Assembly (NCBI GenBank): GCA_046538345.1
Contig: JBKHJB010000141.1
Coordinates: forward strand, 1 to 6,014
Length of the DNA stretch: 6,014 bases
Reading direction: 5' to 3'
Source of the DNA: PUND01 sp046538345
Lineage (GTDB): Bacteria > Planctomycetota > Phycisphaerae > SM23-33
Under the pieces are notes generated by a model. It saw only the letters and a program-made list of their open reading frames with translations, did not search any database and was not told where the DNA came from. The translations under genes and the position numbers were made by a program. Positions 1-5,324 of this stretch are shown in pieces. How positions within the stretch are numbered: position 1 is the first letter of the stretch; every line of letters starts with the position of its first letter.

Positions 1-13
1 TGTACACTATCTG

Positions 14-46
14 TCCGCCCGGCGGAGATTATTCCCCTCACAGGGG
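14..46. other. Two small hairpins upstream of the rplM promoter
   Basis: Two short perfect stems sit side by side. TCCGC at 14-18 pairs with GCGGA at 22-26 around a 3-base loop, and CCCCT at 34-38 pairs with AGGGG at 42-46 around CAC. Neither is followed by a run of T, so this is not a standard intrinsic terminator. They could mark the 3' end of a gene lying before the window, or be chance in G+C-rich DNA. No coding region covers 1-129. Confidence 0.3.
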
Positions 47-57
47 CCGGTTTGCGG

Positions 58-85
58 TTGACACGGGCGGAACGTGCGGCATAAT
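58..85 (+). promoter_or_regulatory. Sigma70-type promoter of the rplM-rpsI operon
   Basis: A perfect -35 box TTGACA lies at 58-63 and a near-consensus -10 box CATAAT at 80-85, separated by 16 bases. Transcription would start near 91-93 and leave a leader of about 38 bases before the L13 start codon. That leader holds only a tiny GCG/CGC hairpin (106-116), so I see no room for a large ribosomal-protein autoregulatory structure. The position directly before a ribosomal protein operon fits a strong housekeeping promoter. The boxes are read directly from sequence; activity is inferred. Confidence 0.8.
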
Positions 86-129
86 GCAGGGCTTCGACTG
101 TCACGGCGTTAATCGCTAGGGTAAACCAG

Positions 130-558
130 ATGAAGACGTTTATGGCAAAAAAGGAAGATGTTGCCAAGCGGTGGTACGTCATCGACGCCACCGACGAGGT
201 GCTGGGACGGATCTCCACAAAGGTCGCCGGTATCCTTATGGGCAAGCATCGCTGCGAGTACACCCCACATACCGACGTGGGTGACTTTGTTATCGTAACC
301 AACGCCGCGAAGGTCCGTCTTACCGGCAAAAAGCTCCAGCAGAAGTCGCACGAGCGATACAGCGGATATCCCAGCGGAAGACGCGTAGTACCGCTGGCCG
401 AAGTATTCGCCGACAAGCCCGAGGAGGTCGTACGGGAGTCCGTCCGTCGGATGCTTCCCAAGACCAAGCTCGGCCGACAGATGCTCGGAAAGCTCAAGGT
501 TTACGCCGGTTCGGATCATCCTCACCAGGCCCAACAGCCGGAAGTTTTGGAGCTGTAG
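130..558 (+). CDS. rplM: Large ribosomal subunit protein L13 (uL13)
   Basis: This gene encodes ribosomal protein L13, an early-assembling 23S rRNA-binding protein of the large subunit. The 142-residue product has the same length as the Escherichia coli protein. Family landmarks are in order: the MKTF start, WYVIDA at 15-20 followed by LGR (25-27), the GKH and DVGDFVIV region in the middle, MLPKTKLGRQML at 108-119, and the C-terminal YAGSDHPHQAQQP at 125-137. The start at 130 is chosen because it gives the family-typical N-terminus. A second in-frame ATG at 142 is possible but less typical. No good Shine-Dalgarno sequence is visible; only AGGG around 117-120. The gene is first in an operon with rpsI, 21 bases before it, which is the widespread bacterial arrangement. 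Confidence 0.97.
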   Translation: MKTFMAKKEDVAKRWYVIDATDEVLGRISTKVAGILMGKHRCEYTPHTDVGDFVIVTNAAKVRLTGKKLQQKSHERYSGYPSGRRVVPLAEVFADKPEEVVRESVRRMLPKTKLGRQMLGKLKVYAGSDHPHQAQQPEVLEL

Positions 559-579
559 CCACCACAGGAAATCAGGCAT

Positions 580-1092
580 ATGGCAGAGCAGCAGGAACAA
601 CAGGAAGTCCAACAGCAGGAATCGGCGGAAGCGACCGTAGCGGTTGCGACCAGCGAGAAGCCACAGGAGAAGCCCTCTCGTACGGCTCCCCCGCCACCGG
701 AAGGCCAGCACTACTGGTGGGGCACCGGTCGGCGGAAAGAAGCCGTCGCCCGCGTGCGAATCCGCCCGGGTAGCGGCTCGTTCACCGTCAACGGGAAGCC
801 CGCCGATGAGTTCTTCAACCACCTTCGCGACCGTGAGGGCGTAAAGACGCCGCTTCGCGTCGCTGAGATGCTGGAATCCTGGGACGTCTGGGCAAATGTC
901 CGGGGCGGCGGCTACACCGGACAGGCCGGCGCCGTCAGTCTGGGGCTTGCCCGCGCCCTGTCCAAGGCGATACCCGAAATCTACGACGAGCTGCGACATA
1001 GAGGACTGCTCACCAGGGACGCCCGGAAAGTCGAGCGCAAGAAGCCGGGTCAGCCGGGCGCCCGCAGGAAGTTCCAGTTCTCCAAGCGTTAA
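580..1092 (+). CDS. rpsI: Small ribosomal subunit protein S9 (uS9) with Gln/Glu-rich N-terminal extension
   Basis: This gene encodes ribosomal protein S9, whose C-terminal tail reaches the P-site tRNA region of the 30S subunit. The conserved core begins at YWWGTGRRKEAVARV (from residue 45) and continues through the VRGGGYTGQAGA segment, LTRDARKVERKKPGQPGAR and the invariant C-terminus FQFSKR. The protein has 170 residues against about 130 in E. coli. The excess is a 44-residue N-terminal extension: Gln/Glu-rich at 3-14 (EQQEQQEVQQQE), then Ala/Val/Thr, then a Lys/Pro-rich stretch ending in PPPP at 37-40. The start at 580 has AGGAA at 565-569 and AGG at 574-576 upstream. No other ATG or GTG start occurs in this frame near the core, which supports the extension being translated. 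It is the second gene of the rplM operon and is followed by a terminator. Confidence 0.97.
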   Translation: MAEQQEQQEVQQQESAEATVAVATSEKPQEKPSRTAPPPPEGQHYWWGTGRRKEAVARVRIRPGSGSFTVNGKPADEFFNHLRDREGVKTPLRVAEMLESWDVWANVRGGGYTGQAGAVSLGLARALSKAIPEIYDELRHRGLLTRDARKVERKKPGQPGARRKFQFSKR

Positions 1093-1115
1093 ACAGCTAC
1101 TGGCATCAGCGAACT

Positions 1116-1153
1116 AAAGCCCCGGCGGTCTGGCACAGGCCCTGGGGCTTTTT
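1116..1153 (+). terminator. Intrinsic terminator after rpsI
   Basis: The outer stem AAAGCCCC (1116-1123) pairs with GGGGCTTT (1144-1151). It continues inward through G1124-U1143 and G1125-C1142, skips C1126 as a bulge, then pairs GGUCU (1127-1131) with AGGCC (1137-1141) around a short loop. It ends in a five-T run (1149-1153). It starts 24 bases after the S9 stop codon, so it closes the rplM-rpsI transcript and separates it from argC. It looks strong by eye. Confidence 0.9.
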
Positions 1154-1221
1154 GCTGGACTTACGGCGGCGCCCTGGCGGACCCGCCGGAAGGCAAACTC
1201 GCATATAGACTGGAGCGACGC
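1154..1221 (+). promoter_or_regulatory. Leader of argC with ribosome binding site
   Basis: This 68-base gap separates the terminator from argC. A clear Shine-Dalgarno GGAG lies at 1212-1215, six bases before the ATG, and decides the argC start. A 6-bp hairpin (1174-1179 with 1184-1189, loop GACC) sits just upstream. Because the previous operon is terminated, a promoter for argC is expected here. The only -10-like string, CATATAGA at 1202-1209, lacks a matching -35 box and would start transcription almost at the start codon, so I do not call it. I see no clear ARG box. Confidence 0.45.
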
Positions 1222-2250
1222 ATGAAGGACAACGCAAAGATACGCGTGGTGCTGGTCGGAGGCAGCGGTTACGCCGGCTTCGAGGCGGTGCGCTGGCTGC
1301 TTCGTCACGACCGGGCCGAGCTGGTCGGCATATTCGGACCGGAAGGCGAGCTTGGCGCGATGGAGCAGTTCTACCCGCTGCTGAGCAAGCAGGTGTCGCT
1401 GTCGCAGCGGCTGTACTCGCCGGCCGAGGCGGAAAAACTCGATGCCGACGTCGCGATGCTCGCGGTCCCGCACAAGGTGGCCATGACCTACGTGCCCACC
1501 CTCCGAGAGATGGGACTGCGCGTGATAGATTTCTCCGCCGACTACCGTCTCCGGGACCGCGGCGTCTATGAGCAGTGGTACTGCGAGCACACCGACGCCG
1601 ATCGGCTTTCCGAGGCGGTGTACGGTCTGCCGGAATACTACGCCGAGCAAATCCGCAAGGCGGACCTTGTAGCCAACCCCGGCTGCTACCCGACCTCGGT
1701 CATCCTGCCGCTTGCGCCCCTGCTGGCCGAAGGGTTGATTGAGCCGGAGGGAATCGTCGCCAGCTCCGCCAGCGGCGTAAGCGGCGCCGGCCGGAAACCA
1801 AACGCCATATTGCACTTCCCCGAGCGGAACGAGAATTTTGAGCCGTATAAGGTCGGCTCGCACCGTCACATGCCGGAGATGGAGCAGGTGCTCGGCAATA
1901 TATCCGGCGCTGCGACCGAACTGTTGTTCCAGCCGCACCTGTCCCCGATGGACCGCGGGATACTCAGCAGTATCTACGCCCGCCCCACCACCGGCACGAC
2001 CGAGAAGAAACTCACCGATGCCCTGCACGCCGCCTACGACAACGCCGCCTTCGTCCGCGTCCGCGACGACGTGCTGCCGGCGACCAAGTACGTCGCGAAC
2101 ACCAACTTCTGCGACGTGGCGGCCCGGCTGACCAAGGGAACCGTCGTCGCCTTCGGCGCACTGGACAATCTCATCAAAGGAGCGGCCGGTCAGGCGATAC
2201 AGAACATGAACGTCATGTTCGATCTGGACGAGCGGACGGGGCTGTATTAG
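1222..2250 (+). CDS. argC: N-acetyl-gamma-glutamyl-phosphate reductase
   Basis: ArgC catalyses the NADPH-dependent reduction of N-acetylglutamyl-5-phosphate to N-acetylglutamate 5-semialdehyde, the third step of arginine biosynthesis, in the cytoplasm. The 342-residue length is normal for the family. A dinucleotide-binding loop GGSGYAG lies at 13-19. The active-site motif NPGCYPTS places the catalytic Cys at 155, which forms the thioester intermediate in this family. SGVSGAGRKPN follows, and the HRHMPEMEQ segment carries the conserved catalytic His at 216. The C-terminal GALDNLIKGAAGQAIQNMNV is the expected Rossmann-dimer region. GGAG six bases upstream supports the start. argJ, another enzyme of the same pathway, follows after 178 bases. 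A long opposite-strand open frame over this gene is a codon-bias shadow. Confidence 0.96.
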   Translation: MKDNAKIRVVLVGGSGYAGFEAVRWLLRHDRAELVGIFGPEGELGAMEQFYPLLSKQVSLSQRLYSPAEAEKLDADVAMLAVPHKVAMTYVPTLREMGLRVIDFSADYRLRDRGVYEQWYCEHTDADRLSEAVYGLPEYYAEQIRKADLVANPGCYPTSVILPLAPLLAEGLIEPEGIVASSASGVSGAGRKPNAILHFPERNENFEPYKVGSHRHMPEMEQVLGNISGAATELLFQPHLSPMDRGILSSIYARPTTGTTEKKLTDALHAAYDNAAFVRVRDDVLPATKYVANTNFCDVAARLTKGTVVAFGALDNLIKGAAGQAIQNMNVMFDLDERTGLY

Positions 2251-2254
2251 AACG

Positions 2255-2272
2255 GTCCGCCGGCTTGCGGAC
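2255..2272 (+). other. Perfect 6-bp hairpin just after the argC stop codon
   Basis: GTCCGC (2255-2260) pairs perfectly with GCGGAC (2267-2272) around the loop CGGCTT, beginning four bases after the argC stop. It is followed by AAAGAGAA rather than a T run, so it is not a canonical intrinsic terminator. It could protect the argC mRNA 3' end or help factor-dependent termination; both are inference. Confidence 0.5.
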
Positions 2273-2275
2273 AAA

Positions 2276-2373
2276 GAGAACACGGATTACACAAATTCCA
2301 GAAGCGATTACACAGATGCTTTAAAATCAATATTTCGTGTAATCCGCTGTTAATTCGTGTAATTCGTGTTCTC
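2276..2373. repeat. Imperfect 98-bp palindrome (intergenic repeat, MITE/REP-like) between argC and argJ
   Basis: Two 42-base arms face each other: 2276-2317 and 2332-2373, with a 14-base A/T-rich centre. The outer 22 bases of each arm match at 20 positions, beginning GAGAACACG and ending CGTGTTCTC. After a small asymmetric bulge the inner GATTACAC/GTGTAATC pairs again. Each arm contains two ATTACAC modules: 2286-2292 and 2307-2313 on the left, and their complements at 2337-2343 and 2357-2363 on the right. The modules are spaced about 20 bases apart. The element is much richer in A+T than the genes around it, and no protein is encoded. It looks like a dispersed intergenic element that can fold into a long hairpin in RNA or DNA. 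I recall similar ATTACACGAATT-type strings from other bacterial intergenic regions but cannot verify this here. Confidence 0.75.
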
Positions 2374-2379
2374 GGGCTT

Positions 2380-2412
2380 ATCTGGTGCAGGAACCGTCGG
2401 TTCGCCGCAGAT
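2380..2412 (+). other. Small stem-loop in the argJ leader
   Basis: ATCTG (2380-2384) pairs with CAGAT (2408-2412). Inside it GAACC (2391-2395) pairs with GGTTC (2399-2403) around GTC, separated from the outer stem by an asymmetric internal loop. It ends 16 bases before the argJ start codon and does not itself cover the start. It may influence translation of argJ, but a chance structure is equally possible. Confidence 0.3.
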
Positions 2413-2428
2413 ACCGGATAAATGGACT

Positions 2429-3631
2429 ATGAAAGACTCACATCACATAACGGTACCCGCGGGCTTTATGGCAGCCGGTGTGCGTTGCGGCGTAAAGAGT
2501 CGTGGCGAGGACCTCGCGATTATCGCGGCCGATCGGCCCGCCGCCTGCGCCGTGCTGACCACGCAGAACCAGGTTGTCGGAGCGCCTGTCCAGTGGTGCC
2601 GCGGGGTGCTTCCGCGCGGCCGGGGGCGGATGCGGGGCATCGTCATCAACGCCGGCTGTGCCAACGTCTGCACGGGCAAGGCGGGCTACCGCGACGCCGA
2701 GACAATGGCGCAACTGTCGGCGAGCCGACTTGGAGCACCGGCCGAGGAGATGCTCGTCGCCTCCACCGGCGTCATCGGACATCCACTTGAGATGGACAAG
2801 ATCCGTCGCGGCATAGACGCCGCCGGCGACGCCCTGGCAACCGGCAGCGACGCCTCCGTCGCGCGGGCGATACTCACCACCGACACGCGGGAGAAGTCCT
2901 CGCTCGGTGAGGGCAGGATCGGCCGATGCAAGTTCACCATCGCCGGCGTGGCGAAGGGTTCGGGCATGATCGCGCCGAACATGGCCACCATGATCGCGGT
3001 TATCACCACCGACGCCGCCGTAACGCCGGCAGCGTTGCACCGGGCACTGCGCGAGGCGTCCGATGCGAGCTTCAACGCCGTGACGGTGGATTCCGACACG
3101 TCCACGTCCGATACGGTGGCGGCTTTCGCCTCCGGCGCCGCGGGCAACAAACCGCTGACCGCCCGCTCGCCGGGCTATAAGAACTTCGCGAGCAAGCTGC
3201 GGGAGGTCTGCGTGGACCTTGCCGAGCAGATAGGCGCCGACGGCGAAGGCGCGACCAAGCTCGTCCGCATCCGCGTCCGGGGCGCGGCCTGCGAAGCCGA
3301 CGCACGCGCAGCCGCCCGCGCAATCGCCAACTCCCCGCTGGTCAAGTGCGCCGTGCACGGCGGCGACCCGAATTGGGGACGCATAGCGGCGGCAGCCGGC
3401 AAATCCACTGCTCGGGTGGACTGCGAGAAAATGACCATACGTATCGGCGGGAAAACGGTGTTCTCGCGCGGGCGCGGTCGGAAGTTCGACCTTGCTGCCG
3501 TCGAGAAGCACCTCTCCGGCGATACGGTAGAGATCGAATGCAACCTGAACCTCGGTACCGGAGAGTTCACCGCACTGACGTGCGATCTCTCGACCGATTA
3601 CGTTCGCATCAACGCCGACTACCATACGTGA
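2429..3631 (+). CDS. argJ: Glutamate N-acetyltransferase / ornithine acetyltransferase (ArgJ)
   Basis: ArgJ transfers the acetyl group of N-acetylornithine to glutamate, regenerating N-acetylglutamate and releasing ornithine in the cyclic arginine pathway. Some members can also use acetyl-CoA, which sequence alone does not settle. The 400-residue product has the family order: PAGFMAAGVRCG near the N-terminus, INAGCANVCTG (73-83), STGVIG (112-117), the self-cleavage and active-site segment KGSGMIAPNMATM with the Ala-Thr bond at 186/187 and nucleophile Thr187, GGDPNWGRI (311-319), and the signature C-terminus DYVRINADY. The precursor is normally cleaved before that Thr into alpha and beta chains. 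The ATG at 2429 is chosen because it begins just before the conserved PAGF block. An in-frame GTG at 2366 lies inside the palindromic repeat and would add 21 unconserved residues. The Shine-Dalgarno sequence is weak (GGAT, 2416-2419). Confidence 0.95.
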   Translation: MKDSHHITVPAGFMAAGVRCGVKSRGEDLAIIAADRPAACAVLTTQNQVVGAPVQWCRGVLPRGRGRMRGIVINAGCANVCTGKAGYRDAETMAQLSASRLGAPAEEMLVASTGVIGHPLEMDKIRRGIDAAGDALATGSDASVARAILTTDTREKSSLGEGRIGRCKFTIAGVAKGSGMIAPNMATMIAVITTDAAVTPAALHRALREASDASFNAVTVDSDTSTSDTVAAFASGAAGNKPLTARSPGYKNFASKLREVCVDLAEQIGADGEGATKLVRIRVRGAACEADARAAARAIANSPLVKCAVHGGDPNWGRIAAAAGKSTARVDCEKMTIRIGGKTVFSRGRGRKFDLAAVEKHLSGDTVEIECNLNLGTGEFTALTCDLSTDYVRINADYHT

Positions 3632-3637
3632 GACGTC

Positions 3638-3642
3638 AGGAG
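3638..3642 (+). promoter_or_regulatory. Ribosome binding site of the GH10 gene
   Basis: AGGAG lies six bases before the ATG at 3649, inside the 17-base gap after the argJ stop. It supports 3649 as the start. A competing purine-rich run GGAGAGGA at 3667-3674 precedes an in-frame ATG at 3685, which would shorten the protein by 12 residues. Confidence 0.65.
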
Positions 3643-3648
3643 CAGCAG

Positions 3649-5052
3649 ATGACTATCGGAGCAGGCGGAGAGGAATGGAAAATCATGCAGACCGGCTCGA
3701 AGGGCTACGACCCGTCGGCCGATTCCGACGTAGTCGCAGAGGCGCGGCGGAACATAGACCGCATCCGCAAGCGCGACGTGACGCTGCGCGTCGTGGACTC
3801 TACCGGCAAGCCGCTGTCGGGCAAACAGGTGGAGGTGAAGCTCAACCGCCACGACTTCTGCTTCGGCGACCAGCTATGGACGCTGGACCGCATGTTCCGC
3901 TTCAATCAGGCCGAGACCGACCGCGGGCGATACTGGAAGCTCCGTTTCGCCGACGTGCTCAACGCCGCCAACGCGCTGTGCTACTGGACGGAACGCCCCC
4001 GCAACGACGGGCCGAAGACCGAGGACATCCAGGGCTATCCGCAACTGGACGGCTTCCACTACTGCGTGGACTGGGCCGCGTCGCAAGGGCTTACCGTCAA
4101 GGGCCATCCGCTCGTCTGGTCCATCCCCAAGTGCGTACCCGACTGGGTGATGCGCTACGACTACGAGACGCAGATGAAGTTCCTGGAGGTCCGCGTCCGC
4201 CAGATAATTTCTTCGGTCGCCGGCAAAGTGCGCATCTGGGACCTGGTCAATGAGGCACTGTGGGAACCGGCGTGGAAGAACCTGCCCCGCCGCGATTGGC
4301 CGCATATAGAGGACATCGAGGATATCGCGGATTACATCGCCCCCGCCCTCGGCTGGGCGAGGGACGAAGACCCCGACGCCTGTTACATCATCAACGACTA
4401 CGGGCTGATGTCGGACAAGACGCGGGACGAGGGAGCACTGAAAAGCTCAGACGGTACGGAAGTAACCGCCGAGCTTCAGCGCAAGCGGTTCCGCCGGCTC
4501 ATCAAGATTCTCGGCGACCGTGGCTATCCGCCGGACGCCATGGGTCTGCAATCTCACACCGGCGGGTGGGTCTCCCCCGGGCATCAGCAAGCCGTCTATG
4601 ACGAGCTGTCCGAGGCGGGACTGCCCCTGCACATTACGGAATTCTCCGCGCCGAGCAGCGAAATCAGCGGCGAGAGCGAGCGGACGGACGAACAGACGGA
4701 GAAACTGCTTGCCCAGTACGTCTCCAACTACATGACCGTCGCGTTCGGACACCCGGCTATCGAGGCGTTCTTCTTCTGGGGCTTCATCAACCAGGCGGTT
4801 CGCTTCCGCGGCCGGACGTCCGGACACGAGACGACGGCCGTCTATGACACGGTGCGGCGGCTCATCCACGAGGAGTGGACAACCCACGAGCAGTTGACCA
4901 CCGACGAGGACGGCTGCGTGAGCTTCCGCGGCTTCCACGGCGACTATTCGCTGCGTTGGCCGGTAGGTGAAGGGCAGACCTGCGGCGCCCGCTTCCGCGT
5001 TTCCAGCGAACAGGCGATGCCGCTGACACTCCAGGCCCGGCCGGCGGTATAG
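3649..5052 (+). CDS. Glycoside hydrolase family 10 (endo-1,4-beta-xylanase-like) protein
   Basis: This 467-residue protein is a probable retaining beta-glycosidase of family GH10. A short beta-domain of the form DVTLRVVDSTGKPLSGKQV (about 44-62) precedes the barrel. Barrel motifs are in order: KGHPLVW (151-157), WDLVNEA with the expected acid/base Glu202, INDYG (248-252), GLQSH (299-303), ITEF with the expected nucleophile Glu331, and FFFWGF (374-379). A C-terminal FRGFHGDY (426-433) is typical of GH10 tails. Where classical xylanases carry E-N-x-x-K-W for sugar binding, this one has NAANALCYW (105-113), so xylan is not assured as substrate. No signal peptide or membrane segment is visible at either candidate start, suggesting a cytoplasmic or unconventionally exported enzyme. 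It begins 17 bases after argJ with similar base composition and is probably co-transcribed. The GH10 family call is firm; the substrate is open. Confidence 0.9.
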   Translation: MTIGAGGEEWKIMQTGSKGYDPSADSDVVAEARRNIDRIRKRDVTLRVVDSTGKPLSGKQVEVKLNRHDFCFGDQLWTLDRMFRFNQAETDRGRYWKLRFADVLNAANALCYWTERPRNDGPKTEDIQGYPQLDGFHYCVDWAASQGLTVKGHPLVWSIPKCVPDWVMRYDYETQMKFLEVRVRQIISSVAGKVRIWDLVNEALWEPAWKNLPRRDWPHIEDIEDIADYIAPALGWARDEDPDACYIINDYGLMSDKTRDEGALKSSDGTEVTAELQRKRFRRLIKILGDRGYPPDAMGLQSHTGGWVSPGHQQAVYDELSEAGLPLHITEFSAPSSEISGESERTDEQTEKLLAQYVSNYMTVAFGHPAIEAFFFWGFINQAVRFRGRTSGHETTAVYDTVRRLIHEEWTTHEQLTTDEDGCVSFRGFHGDYSLRWPVGEGQTCGARFRVSSEQAMPLTLQARPAV

Positions 5053-5055
5053 ACA

Positions 5056-5163
5056 ACCGCACAGCAGCTCGGCAAGTTTGCGGTGGTAAGGCATTGCCCT
5101 GCTCAACCCGCACTGCGCCACAAGCGGACGCGGGCCGGCAACTACCACCGCCGGTGGCAATGC
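5056..5163 (+). other. Structured non-coding segment after the GH10 gene
   Basis: This segment has several competing pairings. ACCGCA (5056-5061) matches TGCGGT (5079-5084). GCGGTGGTA (5080-5088) matches TACCACCGC (5143-5151) over 9 perfect pairs. GCATTGCC (5091-5098) matches GGCAATGC (5156-5163) over 8 perfect pairs. A local hairpin CCACC/GGTGG (5145-5149 with 5153-5157) competes with both long pairings. The 9-bp and 8-bp pairings are in A-B-A'-B' order, so they can coexist only as a pseudoknot. No T run follows, so no intrinsic terminator is supported. The segment could be an RNA element, the decayed end of a repeat, or chance. Confidence 0.3.
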
Positions 5164-5247
5164 AAAAGCCGAGTACCGCACATCCATGCCCGACGGTTTG
5201 GTCCCGCAAGACGACGCAAAATGATATTCTTTATGCGCAAAATAGTC

Positions 5248-5275
5248 TTGCTCCGTCCCATGCTTGCTATAAAAT
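5248..5275 (+). promoter_or_regulatory. Candidate promoter of the prepilin gene
   Basis: TTGCTC at 5248-5253 is a plausible -35 box and TAAAAT at 5270-5275 a -10 box, 16 bases apart. The overlapping TATAAA at 5268-5273 is an alternative -10 with a shorter spacer. The stretch 5217-5280 is notably A+T-rich compared with the flanking genes. Transcription would start about 45 bases before the prepilin ATG. Two copies of CGCAAAAT (5215-5222 and 5236-5243) lie just upstream. Confidence 0.5.
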
Positions 5276-5313
5276 ATAAAGTTGAACCCACTTCACGGTA
5301 CGGCCTGCTCGCC

Positions 5314-5318
5314 GGAGG
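5314..5318 (+). promoter_or_regulatory. Ribosome binding site of the prepilin gene
   Basis: A full GGAGG lies six bases before the ATG at 5325, the strongest Shine-Dalgarno match in the window. It decides the start codon of the partial prepilin gene. Confidence 0.8.
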
Positions 5319-5324
5319 CAGAAA

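Noticed and set aside
14..46. Upstream hairpins as a terminator or an L13 autoregulatory leader
   Set aside because: There is no T run, and the hairpins lie upstream of the mapped -35/-10 boxes, so they would not be part of the rplM transcript.
1202..1209. CATATAGA as a -10 box for argC
   Set aside because: No -35 match exists at a suitable distance, and the transcript would begin at or next to the ribosome binding site.
1114..2283. Long opposite-strand open frame over argC (389 codons)
   Set aside because: It mirrors argC exactly, includes the terminator and repeat edges, and shows no recognisable domain. Such frames arise from third-position G+C bias.
2276..2373. The palindrome as a CRISPR array or an intrinsic terminator
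   Set aside because: The repeats are inverted rather than direct and lack unique spacers. The stem is A+T-rich and is followed by GGGCTTATCT rather than a T run.
2366..2428. In-frame upstream GTG start for argJ, giving a 421-residue protein
   Set aside because: The GTG lies inside the right arm of the palindromic repeat, the extra 21 residues resemble nothing conserved, and the family N-terminus aligns with the ATG at 2429.
2438..3625. Long opposite-strand open frame over argJ (395 codons)
   Set aside because: It covers almost the whole of argJ in antisense with low-complexity Gly/Ala/Arg composition and no family motif. argJ itself is unambiguous.
3346..3648. Upstream in-frame extension of the GH10 reading frame overlapping the argJ 3' end
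   Set aside because: The extension is a shadow of argJ in another frame, rich in Arg and His. A Shine-Dalgarno sequence at 3638-3642 and the family-like N-terminus support 3649 instead.
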